This document shows, piece after piece, positions 9,930 to 17,888 of a stretch of 64,000 nucleotides of DNA. The stretch spans positions 1-64,000 of the forward strand of contig NZ_JAKVIP010000019.1 of assembly GCF_022601875.1 (NCBI RefSeq). Direction: 5' to 3'. Position numbers and translations under genes: made by a program. The stretch is from Chryseobacterium sp. SSA4.19. Its GTDB lineage: Bacteria > Bacteroidota > Bacteroidia > Flavobacteriales > Weeksellaceae. The stretch's first letter is position 1, and the number at the start of each line of letters is the position of its first letter. The notes below the pieces were generated by a model, which was not told the DNA's origin, searched no databases, and saw only the letters and a program-made list of their open reading frames with translations.

Positions 9930-9959
9930 CAAATTTAATTGTTTCTGAATGATTTACAA
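9930..9959 (-). promoter_or_regulatory. Promoter of TPR-ribH unit
   Basis: Minus-strand TTG (9959-9957), 19-base spacer, TAAATTTG (9937-9930); 22 bases before the start codon at 9907. Confidence 0.72.
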
Positions 9960-10035
9960 AATACTTTGTAAGGATTATTGATAAAAAAGAAACAAATGTC
10001 AAGCTTGCTGTATAATTTATTAATGATCAGTTATT

Positions 10036-10072
10036 AAAAATGCTTTGTAAAGGAAATTTACAAAGCATTTTT
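10036..10072 (-). terminator. Terminator after apt
   Basis: A perfect 16-bp stem (10036-10051 with 10057-10072) with loop GGAAA, ending in T5 on either strand. It is the terminator of the lipoprotein-apt operon; between it and the apt stop lies a short direct repeat. Confidence 0.85.
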
Positions 10073-10112
10073 AAATATAATTTTACAGTTTAATATAAAT
10101 ATAATTTTACAG
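10073..10112. repeat. 16-bp direct repeat after apt
   Basis: AAATATAATTTTACAG occurs at 10073-10088 and again at 10097-10112, between the apt stop and its terminator. It is probably a small local duplication in AT-rich sequence. Confidence 0.7.
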
Positions 10113-10113
10113 A

Positions 10114-10650
10114 TTAATATTCTAAAATATGATATACTTCTGCATTGAATCTTTTCAATCTTTCTTCCCCGTTTAAATCTTTTAAACCGATCAGAAAACT
10201 GAACTGTGCAACTGTTGCTCCCTGTTTTTCCACTAATTTTGCAGCGGCTTCTGTTGTTCCTCCTGTCGCCAGAAGATCATCATGCACCAGTATTCTTTGC
10301 CCCGGCCTGATCTGTCCTCTGCGGGTTTCAATAACAGCGCTTCCATATTCCAGATCATATTTTTCTGAAATAACCGGCGGCGGCAGTTTACCGGCTTTCC
10401 GTATTAAGATAAAAGGAACTTCCAAAGCTACTGCAATGGCGATTCCGAAAAGATAGCCACGGCTTTCAATTCCACAGACTGCATCAACTTTTCCCTTACT
10501 GAAAGAAACCAGATCAGCAATAACGTCTTCATATAGTTTCGGATCTAGAAAAATGGGTGAAATATCTTTGAACTGGATTCCCGGAACAGGAAAATCCGAT
10601 ATGTTTTCAATTTTTTCTTCGAGCCTGTTGATGAGTTCCTGTGACGCCAT
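10114..10650 (-). CDS. apt: Adenine phosphoribosyltransferase
   Basis: Apt (178 aa) salvages adenine to AMP using PRPP in the cytoplasm. The PRPP-binding loop ILVHDDLLATGGTT (about residues 119-132) and the N-terminal FPVPGIQFKDISPI segment are typical, and the length is standard. It starts 5 bases after the stop of the upstream lipoprotein gene, so both are probably one transcript, although the functions look unrelated. Confidence 0.96.
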   Translation of the reverse strand: MASQELINRLEEKIENISDFPVPGIQFKDISPIFLDPKLYEDVIADLVSFSKGKVDAVCGIESRGYLFGIAIAVALEVPFILIRKAGKLPPPVISEKYDLEYGSAVIETRRGQIRPGQRILVHDDLLATGGTTEAAAKLVEKQGATVAQFSFLIGLKDLNGEERLKRFNAEVYHILEY

Positions 10651-10655
10651 ACTGT

Positions 10656-11855
10656 TTATGGATTAATTTTATAGCTGGAGATTTTCCATTCTCCGTTTAC
10701 GTTTTTAAGACCGAAAGTAGCTCTTAGCGAAGTTGTTTTCCCGCTTTTATCGGTTACATCATATGTAGCGCTGACACTGGCTACATTCGCATTTGCCAGG
10801 TTTGAAGAAATATTCTTTACACTTACATTTTTTACAGCACCGAATCCTGAGTTGGGATTAGAAAAAGATTCATAACTTCCCCAGCTCGGGTTACTTGCCG
10901 CTCCGTATGCCGCTTTCAGGTTCTGGGAACTTACGTTATTCAAAAACCCGGATACGACATTTTTAGGATCTACAACCGGCTGTTTTGGTGTTGCCGGAAC
11001 AGTTGTCGTAGCATTAGGATCTGTAGTTGCCGAAGGTACGGTTGCTCCCGGATTGTTCGGATCAATTACAGCGGGATCCTGAATGACAGCGGTTGAATCT
11101 ACTACCTGCGGAACCGGAACTTTCAGTAAAGAAGGATTTACATCCAACCCGATTTTTGTCATTTTGAATGTTTTTGCCGTTGTTTTTACTGATACGGTGA
11201 TGTCAATTTTATTATCGACTACTTTAGCTGCGGGAATAGAGGAGAATTTTAAATTAAATCCCTTAAAATTATTGTCCTGCATCAGGTTTTTGGCAGTCGA
11301 TAACTTCACACCGTTGCTGAATACCTCAAGGGTTGCTTCTAATCCGGCCCCCGTAAACGCTACGGGCTTCCCTGAATTGTCGATCAGTCTTGGAACGATC
11401 TGCAAAGCGGTCGGTGCTCCGGCTCCATCGTCTCCGGTAGGATTGATGAGAATGCTTAATGAGTTGGCTTTTATATCATTCGGGTCACTTTCTTTTGCTT
11501 TGTCATCGCCAAAGATGTTCATTTCCCCTAAGGATGGCGGCGCATTACTTGCCCATTCAATGCCGTTTTTCTGTGCAACCTGGTCAGCCATTGCCATAAT
11601 TTCAGGAACTTTCTTTCCGTTAATAAGCTGTCCGAGGGCTTTTAGCTCTGCAACATCTCCGTCTGCCTCTACGCCAAAAGTTTTAAGAATATAGAGTGCT
11701 TCATTGAATTTAATCTGCTTAATGGTAGAAAGGCTTGCCGTCATATCATTGATACTCGACTGCAAAGTTTTGGTATTGGTAGCATCTACATGATCTTTTT
11801 TGCATGCTGTAAAAAGCAATAAGCTGAAGATGAGTAGAAAAGAAAATTTTTTCAT
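10656..11855 (-). CDS. Secreted lipoprotein with C-terminal NTF2-like domain
   Basis: A 399-aa lipoprotein: hydrophobic leader and lipobox LLFTAC with the lipidated Cys at residue 18. Residues about 20-250 form an unrecognised domain; a Pro/Thr/Asp-rich linker (about 255-300) follows; the last 95 residues, with alternating beta strands and the ending GEWKISSYKINP, resemble the NTF2-like/DUF4878 fold often found in lipoproteins. Function unknown. It precedes apt in an apparent operon and has a TAAATTTG box 17 bases upstream. Confidence 0.75.
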   Translation of the reverse strand: MKKFSFLLIFSLLLFTACKKDHVDATNTKTLQSSINDMTASLSTIKQIKFNEALYILKTFGVEADGDVAELKALGQLINGKKVPEIMAMADQVAQKNGIEWASNAPPSLGEMNIFGDDKAKESDPNDIKANSLSILINPTGDDGAGAPTALQIVPRLIDNSGKPVAFTGAGLEATLEVFSNGVKLSTAKNLMQDNNFKGFNLKFSSIPAAKVVDNKIDITVSVKTTAKTFKMTKIGLDVNPSLLKVPVPQVVDSTAVIQDPAVIDPNNPGATVPSATTDPNATTTVPATPKQPVVDPKNVVSGFLNNVSSQNLKAAYGAASNPSWGSYESFSNPNSGFGAVKNVSVKNISSNLANANVASVSATYDVTDKSGKTTSLRATFGLKNVNGEWKISSYKINP

Positions 11856-11871
11856 TTTTTTCCGTTTGCCA

Positions 11872-11879
11872 CAAATTTA
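11872..11879 (-). promoter_or_regulatory. -7 box of lipoprotein-apt operon
   Basis: TAAATTTG on the minus strand, 16 bases before the start codon; no well-spaced -33 TTG was found. Confidence 0.5.
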
Positions 11880-11915
11880 GTAAAAACCCTTTATGTGTAA
11901 GTGTTTTTATTTTTT

Positions 11916-12785
11916 TTATTTATTTCTGCCGGGAAGCTCGATGCTATTATTATTTCTTGCAAGGTTTTCTTTCATTTGTTTTTCTGCTGCTCTCATCTCT
12001 TTCGACAATGAAAATTCATCGGATAATTTTACGTCTGAGGGAATCTGTCCCAGCATCTGTTTCATCCCTGCAAGAGGATCTTTTTTATATTGCTCATATT
12101 TTTCTGTAAATTTTTCTTTTGTGATTTCCTTGGAAACAAATAATCCTGTCTTACTCATTAACCCTTCTACAAAAGAGGCTTCTGCGATTTGATCTATTTT
12201 TCCGTTGCCTTTCAGTTCCCAAGAATAATTCCCTGCTTCATCACCGACTTTTACAATCAATCCCGGTAGTCCATAAAATTTATAAGGCCCGTCCGGGAAA
12301 GGGATTTCTGTGGTAAACCAGGCGATCCACTTTCTCCCGGCAAAATCGGCAATTGCTTTCTGTGCATTATATGTTCCGATCTTCTGTTTTTCATCTGAAA
12401 TTTTCCACACCAACTCCGGATTTTCGCGGTAGGAATAATAATCCATGGAAATGTGGTCCTTATACAGCACCTCACGGATTGGGTATCTTTTTGAAATCTG
12501 ATGCGTAAACTGAGTACGTCTATTACCGATTTTCTTGAAATCCGGGAATCCAGTATTTGAAGATTCTTTTATCATTACACTTGCTATCGAATCAATCTGA
12601 ATGTTTTTATAGGATTGATAAAGGGATCTGTTCTGATCAATATCCAATACCATCATTTCTTTTTCCAGTTTTGCAGAATCCTTATTAGGTTTATAGGTTA
12701 ATTCGTAGAAAAAACGGGTTGCCGTGCTCTGCCCGTTGATAAGAATAACAATTACAGTGAGTGCTGTTTGTAGTATCTTTTTCAT
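11916..12785 (-). CDS. GLPGLI family secreted protein
   Basis: Second GLPGLI protein (289 aa), with signal peptide (about 1-20) and the motif FYGLPGLIVKVGDEAG near residue 175, preceded by the conserved KWIAWFTTEIPFPDGPYKF segment. It shares layout and the C-terminal NSIELP element with the protein at 4591-5412, so the two are paralogues, not a recent duplication judging from their divergence. No obvious promoter box or terminator was found. Function unknown. Confidence 0.9.
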   Translation of the reverse strand: MKKILQTALTVIVILINGQSTATRFFYELTYKPNKDSAKLEKEMMVLDIDQNRSLYQSYKNIQIDSIASVMIKESSNTGFPDFKKIGNRRTQFTHQISKRYPIREVLYKDHISMDYYSYRENPELVWKISDEKQKIGTYNAQKAIADFAGRKWIAWFTTEIPFPDGPYKFYGLPGLIVKVGDEAGNYSWELKGNGKIDQIAEASFVEGLMSKTGLFVSKEITKEKFTEKYEQYKKDPLAGMKQMLGQIPSDVKLSDEFSLSKEMRAAEKQMKENLARNNNSIELPGRNK

Positions 12786-12837
12786 GCTTCTTTTAATTTA
12801 ATAGGTTTTTAGATTTAACGAATGATGTTCTGGCGCT

Positions 12838-12880
12838 CTTAAGATCACCTTTAAAGAACGAACTGAAAATAGTCCGCAAC
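12838..12880 (-). pseudogene. 3'-end relic of a third copy of the adjacent secreted-protein gene
   Basis: Thirteen minus-strand codons (12876-12838) read RTIFSSFFKGDLK, nearly identical to the C-termini of the two intact paralogues (VFSNFFKGDLKEK at 12925 and VFSSFFKDDLKEK at 14166). DNA similarity spans about 43 bases. There is no upstream coding sequence (a stop lies just upstream) and no start, so it is a leftover of a deleted copy. Length is short, but the match is in frame, at the same end and in the right orientation. Confidence 0.7.
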
Positions 12881-12924
12881 GGGATATTTCTCCGTTTACA
12901 AAAGACAGAATATGGAGAACTGAT

Positions 12925-13941
12925 TTACTTATCATTTGGCTTTTCTTTTAAATCGCCTTTGAAAAAGTTGCTGAAGACCGTCTGCATATTGGGAAAGGAC
13001 GGATCCTGCCAATAAGAGGTCTGGTAGTTGCTGCTGCTCTTGTTGAATCTTACTTTTTTAATGTCATTATCATTACTGAAACTGAATTCTGTAGTGTAAA
13101 AATTATTATATAAAGCCAATTGATTGTAGTCGGGCTCGCTTTTGTGTTTAAGTTTCATAAAAATTACCTCGTTATATTCCAGGAAGTCTTTCAGGGTCTT
13201 CTCTGAATCCTTTTCAAATGACATATTGTAAATTCTTCTGAAATCATAAAACCTGAATCCTAAAAATCCTAATTCCTCATCCTGAGCCATTCCATGAGAA
13301 ATTTCGATCTGGTCCTTAAGGTCCCCTTTTAGCTCTTTAATATTTTTATTTTTTATCTTAAGCTCATCGGGGTTTCCTACATATTTAAGTTTTGGAAGGT
13401 CCAACGAGTTTGCATAATCCCAGAAGGATGTTTTCTTTTTATCTGTACTTGCATCTGATAATGAAAAGACCCTGTACTGTTCTACATTCGTACTTTTCAG
13501 CTTTTTTGTTTTATTGTCGAAAATATAGGTTATAATTCCGTCAGCATAGCAATTAGGTTTGTTGTTAACGGTTACATAAGCATTAAAGTTCCCTTTGATA
13601 AGAATATACTTTGCGGGTTTATTATTTTTGATAACCACCGTTTCAATATCTTTGATCCGATCATTAATTTTGATGACATCTTTATCGATATCAGAATACG
13701 ATAAAGTGGCTACCGATATATTATTATAGACCAGTTGGAATTTTTCCTGATCTGGCTTTATGAGTTGCTTGTCAATTTTACCATCAATATCCGAAAATGC
13801 CAAAATGTTTCCGTCCTTCCCGAACACAGAAACTTTTGGAAGCGGCTGGTTCGTTTTTTCTGAAATAAAAGTAATGGTTTGTGCATGGGTAATGCTGAAT
13901 AAAAATACAAACAGTAGCGTTAGAATTTGGTGCTTTTTCAT
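12925..13941 (-). CDS. Secreted protein with carboxypeptidase-regulatory-like N-domain (copy B)
   Basis: A 338-aa exported protein: signal peptide ending near HAQ (residue 20), then a short beta-sandwich resembling the carboxypeptidase-D regulatory-like domain (FISEKTNQPLPKVSVFGKDG, residues about 24-43, continuing FSDIDGKI), then an unrecognised alpha/beta region to the end. It is paralogous over its full length to the gene at 14166-15170. The upstream sequence, including a terminator and the end of actF, is also shared with that copy, which shows a tandem segmental duplication. Function unknown; no adjacent transporter or SusCD pair. Confidence 0.8.
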   Translation of the reverse strand: MKKHQILTLLFVFLFSITHAQTITFISEKTNQPLPKVSVFGKDGNILAFSDIDGKIDKQLIKPDQEKFQLVYNNISVATLSYSDIDKDVIKINDRIKDIETVVIKNNKPAKYILIKGNFNAYVTVNNKPNCYADGIITYIFDNKTKKLKSTNVEQYRVFSLSDASTDKKKTSFWDYANSLDLPKLKYVGNPDELKIKNKNIKELKGDLKDQIEISHGMAQDEELGFLGFRFYDFRRIYNMSFEKDSEKTLKDFLEYNEVIFMKLKHKSEPDYNQLALYNNFYTTEFSFSNDNDIKKVRFNKSSSNYQTSYWQDPSFPNMQTVFSNFFKGDLKEKPNDK

Positions 13942-14009
13942 GACTTATTATTTTAAAGTTTATTTTATCTATAAGACAAGATGTTTTTCAAAAGGTTGCC
14001 TAAGGGCCA

Positions 14010-14041
14010 AAAAAAGACCGATTATTTTAATCAGTCTTTTA
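14010..14041 (-). terminator. Duplicated copy of the actF terminator
   Basis: AAAAGAC..GATT pairs with AATC.GTCTTTT with one mismatch. It closely matches the terminator at 15241-15274 and lies between the actF relic and copy B, so today it probably ends the transcript of copy A. Confidence 0.75.
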
Positions 14042-14053
14042 AAATTTTATCGC

Positions 14054-14113
14054 TTAATAAGAATACTAGTAAATATAAGATTCGTGTAAATGCATGTTGC
14101 GTTTAGGAATCAA
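14054..14113 (-). pseudogene. Relic of the last 20 codons of actF
   Basis: Minus-strand codons 14113-14054 read LIPKRNMHLHESYIY*YSY*, aligning codon for codon with the ActF C-terminus LIPTGNPYLHESEIYEYPF* at 15300-15359. Identical positions include LIP, LHES and IY; the ActF Glu codon became TAG. It sits at the same distance from the duplicated terminator as in the functional locus. This marks one edge of the duplication unit. Confidence 0.85.
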
Positions 14114-14165
14114 TATCTAGATAGAGTACATTTAATACATTTAATAAAAATTATTAGCAGAGAAT

Positions 14166-15170
14166 TTATTTTTCTTTTAAATCATCTTTAAAAAATGAAC
14201 TGAAAACGGCCTGCATATTAGGGAATGTTTTTTCCTCCCAATATTTCGAGGTGTAATTACTTTGATTTTTGTTGTACTTTACTCCCGGAATATTATTGTC
14301 ATTGCTGAACTCAAGTTCGGTTGGATAAAAGTTTTTATAGGAAATGATTTGATTGTATTCCGGTTCAGTTTTATGTTTGAATTTTGAAAATACAATCTCA
14401 TTGTATTCATTAAAATCACGAAGCGTTTTTTTTGAATTTTTTTCAAAAGAGAAATGAGCCACTCCACGAACATCAAAAAGTCGATAGCCAAAAAAAGAAA
14501 GTTCTTTATCCTGAAGGTCTTCGGCACTGATTTCTATTTCATCTTTAGCCGGTGTTTTGAGCTCTTTTACCTTAAATTTGCTGTTGTCATATTTTTCAAG
14601 GTTTCCTGCATGTCTTAGTGCAGGCAATTTTAAAAGCGTATTGTAGTCCCAGGCTCCGGCCTGCTTCTTTGCATTATCTGCATTTTCCAGCCTGAAAATA
14701 CGATACTGTTGTATTTTTATCTCTTTTACTTTTTTGTTCTTATTATCGAAAATATAGGTGGCTATTCCGTCTATATAACAATTAAGCATATTGTTTACCG
14801 TAACGTAAGCATTAAAGTTACCCTTAATCAGAAGATATTTTGCGGGCTTATTATTTTTGATTACGATAGGTTCGATATCTTTTACCCTGTCGTTTAACTG
14901 TACGATGTCTTTATCAAGTTCAGCGTAAGAAAATGTTCCCAGCAAGATATTATCATAGACAAGCTGAAATTTTTCCTGTGAAGGGTTTAATAATTTTCGT
15001 TCTATTTTTCCGTCAATATCAGAATAGGCCATAATGCTTCCGTCTTTCCCGAAGACTGAAACTTTCGTCATCGGCTGCTCTGTTTTTTCTGAAATGAAAG
15101 TGGTGGTTTGTGCGTAAGCGAAACTAAATAACAATACAAACAGTAAAGTTAGGATGTAATTTTTTTTCAT
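14166..15170 (-). CDS. Secreted protein with carboxypeptidase-regulatory-like N-domain (copy A)
   Basis: A 334-aa paralogue of the protein at 12925-13941, with the same signal peptide (ending YAQ), the same N-terminal beta-sandwich (FISEKTEQPMTKVSVFGKDG) and shared segments such as IKGNFNAYVTVNN. Because it lies directly downstream of the actF terminator, it probably represents the ancestral position and copy B the duplicate. Function unknown. Confidence 0.8.
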   Translation of the reverse strand: MKKNYILTLLFVLLFSFAYAQTTTFISEKTEQPMTKVSVFGKDGSIMAYSDIDGKIERKLLNPSQEKFQLVYDNILLGTFSYAELDKDIVQLNDRVKDIEPIVIKNNKPAKYLLIKGNFNAYVTVNNMLNCYIDGIATYIFDNKNKKVKEIKIQQYRIFRLENADNAKKQAGAWDYNTLLKLPALRHAGNLEKYDNSKFKVKELKTPAKDEIEISAEDLQDKELSFFGYRLFDVRGVAHFSFEKNSKKTLRDFNEYNEIVFSKFKHKTEPEYNQIISYKNFYPTELEFSNDNNIPGVKYNKNQSNYTSKYWEEKTFPNMQAVFSSFFKDDLKEK

Positions 15171-15240
15171 TGGATATTATTTTAAAGTTATTATTCTATT
15201 CATAGGACCACAGATTTTTTTAAAGGTTGCCTACAGGCAC

Positions 15241-15274
15241 AAAAAAAGACTGATTATTTAATAATCAGTCTTTT
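15241..15274 (-). terminator. Terminator of the actABCDEF operon
   Basis: A perfect 15-bp stem (15244-15258 with 15260-15274) 25 bases past the actF stop; the minus-strand reading ends in T7. Confidence 0.85.
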
Positions 15275-15299
15275 AAAATTTTATCTTGTTACAAATTCC

Positions 15300-16631
15300 T
15301 TAGAAAGGGTACTCATAAATTTCAGATTCATGTAAGTAAGGGTTTCCTGTAGGAATCAATTTAAGTTTGGATAATGCTGAAAGCACGGTAAACATAAATA
15401 ATCCTGCTACAAACAGGACTGCCCCTGCAATTAATAAGAAAACTTCAGGAGTTTTCCAGTAAGGTCCTACTGTTCCAGGCATTACCATATTGAAGTAATC
15501 CAAAAGGTGTCCGCAAATTACCACTACTGCCATAATCGTTACTACTTTGTAGTTTCTCTTAATGCTGCTGCTTACCAACACCAATAATGGTAATAAGAAA
15601 TTAACGATCAGCATCGGTAAAAACGTAGGAGAGTAGTGCTGGAATCTTCCGAAGAAGTAATTTACCTCTTCCGGAATATTGGCATACCAATAAAGCATGA
15701 ACTGAGCAAACCATGTATACGTCCAAAGCATACTTGTTGCGAATAGGAAAACACCTAAATCATGCAAATGGTTGTCATTAAACTGAGGAAGGAATCCGTT
15801 TTTCTTTAAGTAAACGCTTAGTAAAATAATTACTGCGATACCACTTGAAAGACAGCTTACCATTGAATACCAGATATACATCGTAGAATACCAGTGAGGG
15901 TCAATAGACATCAACCAATCCCAAGCCCAGGCTGCAGAAGCAAATCCGAAGAATGCGATATACCCTACTGCCCATCTGTAAAGCATTTGATATTCGGTTC
16001 TTGATTTGGTTTCATCTACTTTTTTAGACTGTGATTTTAATTTCCATGCAAAGAACGAAGCTCCTAACACATAGATCAATGTTCTTACCGCATAGAAAGG
16101 GATATTTAAGAATATTCTTTTTTCAAATAAGATCACATCAAAATGAGCAGATTCAGGGTCTGTCAATTCCGGGTCCATCCAATGGAAAAGGTGTCCGGTA
16201 TGCGTGATATTAAGAATCATTAAAATGATAAGAATTGCTCCTCCATAAGGAATATAAGAAGCAATAGCTTCCATTACCCTTGTGATGATAATTGGCCATC
16301 CTGCATGTGCAGCGTGCTGAATAGAATAAAAGAATAATACGCAGCAGCTTACTCCAAAGAAAAATACAGCTACAAAATGTATGGCCGCTAAAGGCTGATT
16401 GTGTATCTGAAGCTCAGCGTGCTCAAGGTGAGCTGCATGATCCTGAGGACCTACCATTTCACTGGAGTGGGTAGGAGCGGTATGACCGGAAACGTGAATC
16501 GCTTCCATCATGTGTTCTATTTTTTCAGTGGAAATTCCTTTGTTTAAGAAGAAACCTACAGCAAATAGAACTAAACCTACAACAAGAAGGATTATAGAAG
16601 TTGATTTTAATTTTGGTGAAAAACTATACAT
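15300..16631 (-). CDS. actF: Alternative complex III integral membrane subunit ActF
   Basis: ActF (443 aa) is one of the two large integral subunits of alternative complex III, the quinol oxidoreductase that replaces cytochrome bc1 in many Bacteroidota. About ten hydrophobic helices are visible from residue 12 onward. A His-rich N-terminal loop (EHMMEAIHVSGHT and AAHLEHAELQIH) precedes the second helix. It is the last gene of the act operon; actE ends 8 bases upstream. In many relatives cytochrome oxidase genes follow, but here a terminator and secreted-protein genes follow. Its last 20 codons exist as a relic at 14054-14113. Confidence 0.92.
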   Translation of the reverse strand: MYSFSPKLKSTSIILLVVGLVLFAVGFFLNKGISTEKIEHMMEAIHVSGHTAPTHSSEMVGPQDHAAHLEHAELQIHNQPLAAIHFVAVFFFGVSCCVLFFYSIQHAAHAGWPIIITRVMEAIASYIPYGGAILIILMILNITHTGHLFHWMDPELTDPESAHFDVILFEKRIFLNIPFYAVRTLIYVLGASFFAWKLKSQSKKVDETKSRTEYQMLYRWAVGYIAFFGFASAAWAWDWLMSIDPHWYSTMYIWYSMVSCLSSGIAVIILLSVYLKKNGFLPQFNDNHLHDLGVFLFATSMLWTYTWFAQFMLYWYANIPEEVNYFFGRFQHYSPTFLPMLIVNFLLPLLVLVSSSIKRNYKVVTIMAVVVICGHLLDYFNMVMPGTVGPYWKTPEVFLLIAGAVLFVAGLFMFTVLSALSKLKLIPTGNPYLHESEIYEYPF

Positions 16632-16639
16632 TTCTTTTC

Positions 16640-17365
16640 TTATTTTTTAGTTGCGGTAGTGGTTTCAGTTTTTGCTTCTGATGTCGATGCAGTAGCTGCT
16701 GCCGGTGTTGTAGTTGTTGCTGCCGTAGCGGCTGCCGGTGCTGCTGCTCCTTTTTTAAAGGCATTCATCACATACATTGCCACCCTCCATCGGTCTCCCG
16801 CGTTCAATTGACCCGCATAAGATCCCATTGCATTTCTACCGTTTGTTATTACATAATGAACAGATCCCACAGTAATTTCTCTGTCAGCATAGTTCGGAAC
16901 ACCGGAGAAAGCTCCGGTCTGTACGATTGGTCCCTGTCCGTCACCACCAACACCATGACAAGCTGCACATGTTTTATCAAACAGCAGTTTTCCTCTCTCA
17001 ATATCCTTAGCCGCATTGGCAGGGTTCAAAGGAGAGGATGTCATGCTTTTAGATGCATCATAGCCTGCATTATATTCATCAACATTTTTTGGAAGCAAGC
17101 CTTCTTCAAAAACGCCATCTTTATTTTGTGCTACTGATCCTTCTACCGGAGAAAGCCCTGTCGCTCCGTTATTTCTTACGAAAGCGGGAATTTCATTTTC
17201 ATGATCTGAATAGGCATCCTGAGCTTTCATCAAAGGATCATAAGCTACCGGAAAATACATATCAGGGAAATATACTAACGGTGTATTCTCTTTCGGTCCG
17301 CAAGAGTTAAGTAAAACCATTGTTAAACCTAAAACTGCTGTAATTTTTAGTACGTTCTTTTTCAT
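16640..17365 (-). CDS. actE: Alternative complex III monoheme cytochrome c subunit ActE
   Basis: ActE is a membrane-anchored monoheme cytochrome c that passes electrons from the complex onward. It has a lipobox (LLNSC, lipidated Cys at about 22) and one CXXCH site, CAACHG, followed by the usual cytochrome c fold. The C-terminal 45 residues are low-complexity Ala/Thr-rich. The chosen start at 17365 gives a clean lipoprotein signal and lies 1 base after the actD stop; an in-frame ATG three codons upstream at 17374 is also possible and would overlap actD by 8 bases. Confidence 0.92.
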   Translation of the reverse strand: MKKNVLKITAVLGLTMVLLNSCGPKENTPLVYFPDMYFPVAYDPLMKAQDAYSDHENEIPAFVRNNGATGLSPVEGSVAQNKDGVFEEGLLPKNVDEYNAGYDASKSMTSSPLNPANAAKDIERGKLLFDKTCAACHGVGGDGQGPIVQTGAFSGVPNYADREITVGSVHYVITNGRNAMGSYAGQLNAGDRWRVAMYVMNAFKKGAAAPAAATAATTTTPAAATASTSEAKTETTTATKK

Positions 17366-17366
17366 T

Positions 17367-17888
17367 CTAAGCATCTTTAACAGTTATTTCCTCAACTCCG
17401 GTTTCAATAAGCAGCTGCTTTACAGATTCTACATCTTCAGTTACGAATTCCATCATGAATTTATCATCTGTTGTTCTCGGATCAGGGTTTTGTGCAGGTG
17501 CTCCGGGATACATTTTATTTCTTACCAGGAAAGTCAATGACATCATGTGAGCAGCACAGAATACCATAAGCTCGAACATAGGAACTACGAACGCAGGCAT
17601 ATTGTGTGCCCAGTCAAAAGCTGGCTTACCGCCAATATTCTGAGGCCAGTCGTGATTCATTACATACCAGGTTACTGTAGAACCGATGGTAACCCCATAA
17701 AGAGCGTAGAGAAAGGCAGCATCAGAAATTCTTGTTTTCTTTAACCCCAAAGCTTTGTCTAGCCCGTGAACCGGAAACGGAGTATACACCTCGTTTATTG
17801 CGATTCCTTTATCGTTAAATGCTTTCACGCCGTTCATCAAATCATCGTCGTCAGCATAAAGTCCGTATACAATTTTAGTGGTGCTCAT
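17367..17888 (-). CDS. actD: Alternative complex III subunit ActD (DUF3341)
   Basis: ActD (173 aa from this start) is a small membrane subunit with two transmembrane helices, around LYALYGVTIGSTVTWYV and FVVPMFELMVFCAAHMM in the middle of the protein, belonging to DUF3341. The ATG at 17888 is preferred over an in-frame GTG at 17915 because it is preceded by GAAGGAG on the minus strand and leaves only a 14-base overlap with actC. Overlap and order match the conserved act operon. Confidence 0.92.
   Translation of the reverse strand: MSTTKIVYGLYADDDDLMNGVKAFNDKGIAINEVYTPFPVHGLDKALGLKKTRISDAAFLYALYGVTIGSTVTWYVMNHDWPQNIGGKPAFDWAHNMPAFVVPMFELMVFCAAHMMSLTFLVRNKMYPGAPAQNPDPRTTDDKFMMEFVTEDVESVKQLLIETGVEEITVKDA

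Noticed and set aside
11083..11694. 203-codon plus-strand ORF
   Set aside because: Lies wholly antisense to the NTF2-like lipoprotein gene, has no promoter box or domain-like composition, and mirrors codon structure of the sense gene.
16640..16780. Ala/Thr-coding repetitive stretch at the end of actE as a tandem-repeat or phase-variable tract
   Set aside because: The codons vary and no exact unit repeats; it is a low-complexity protein tail.
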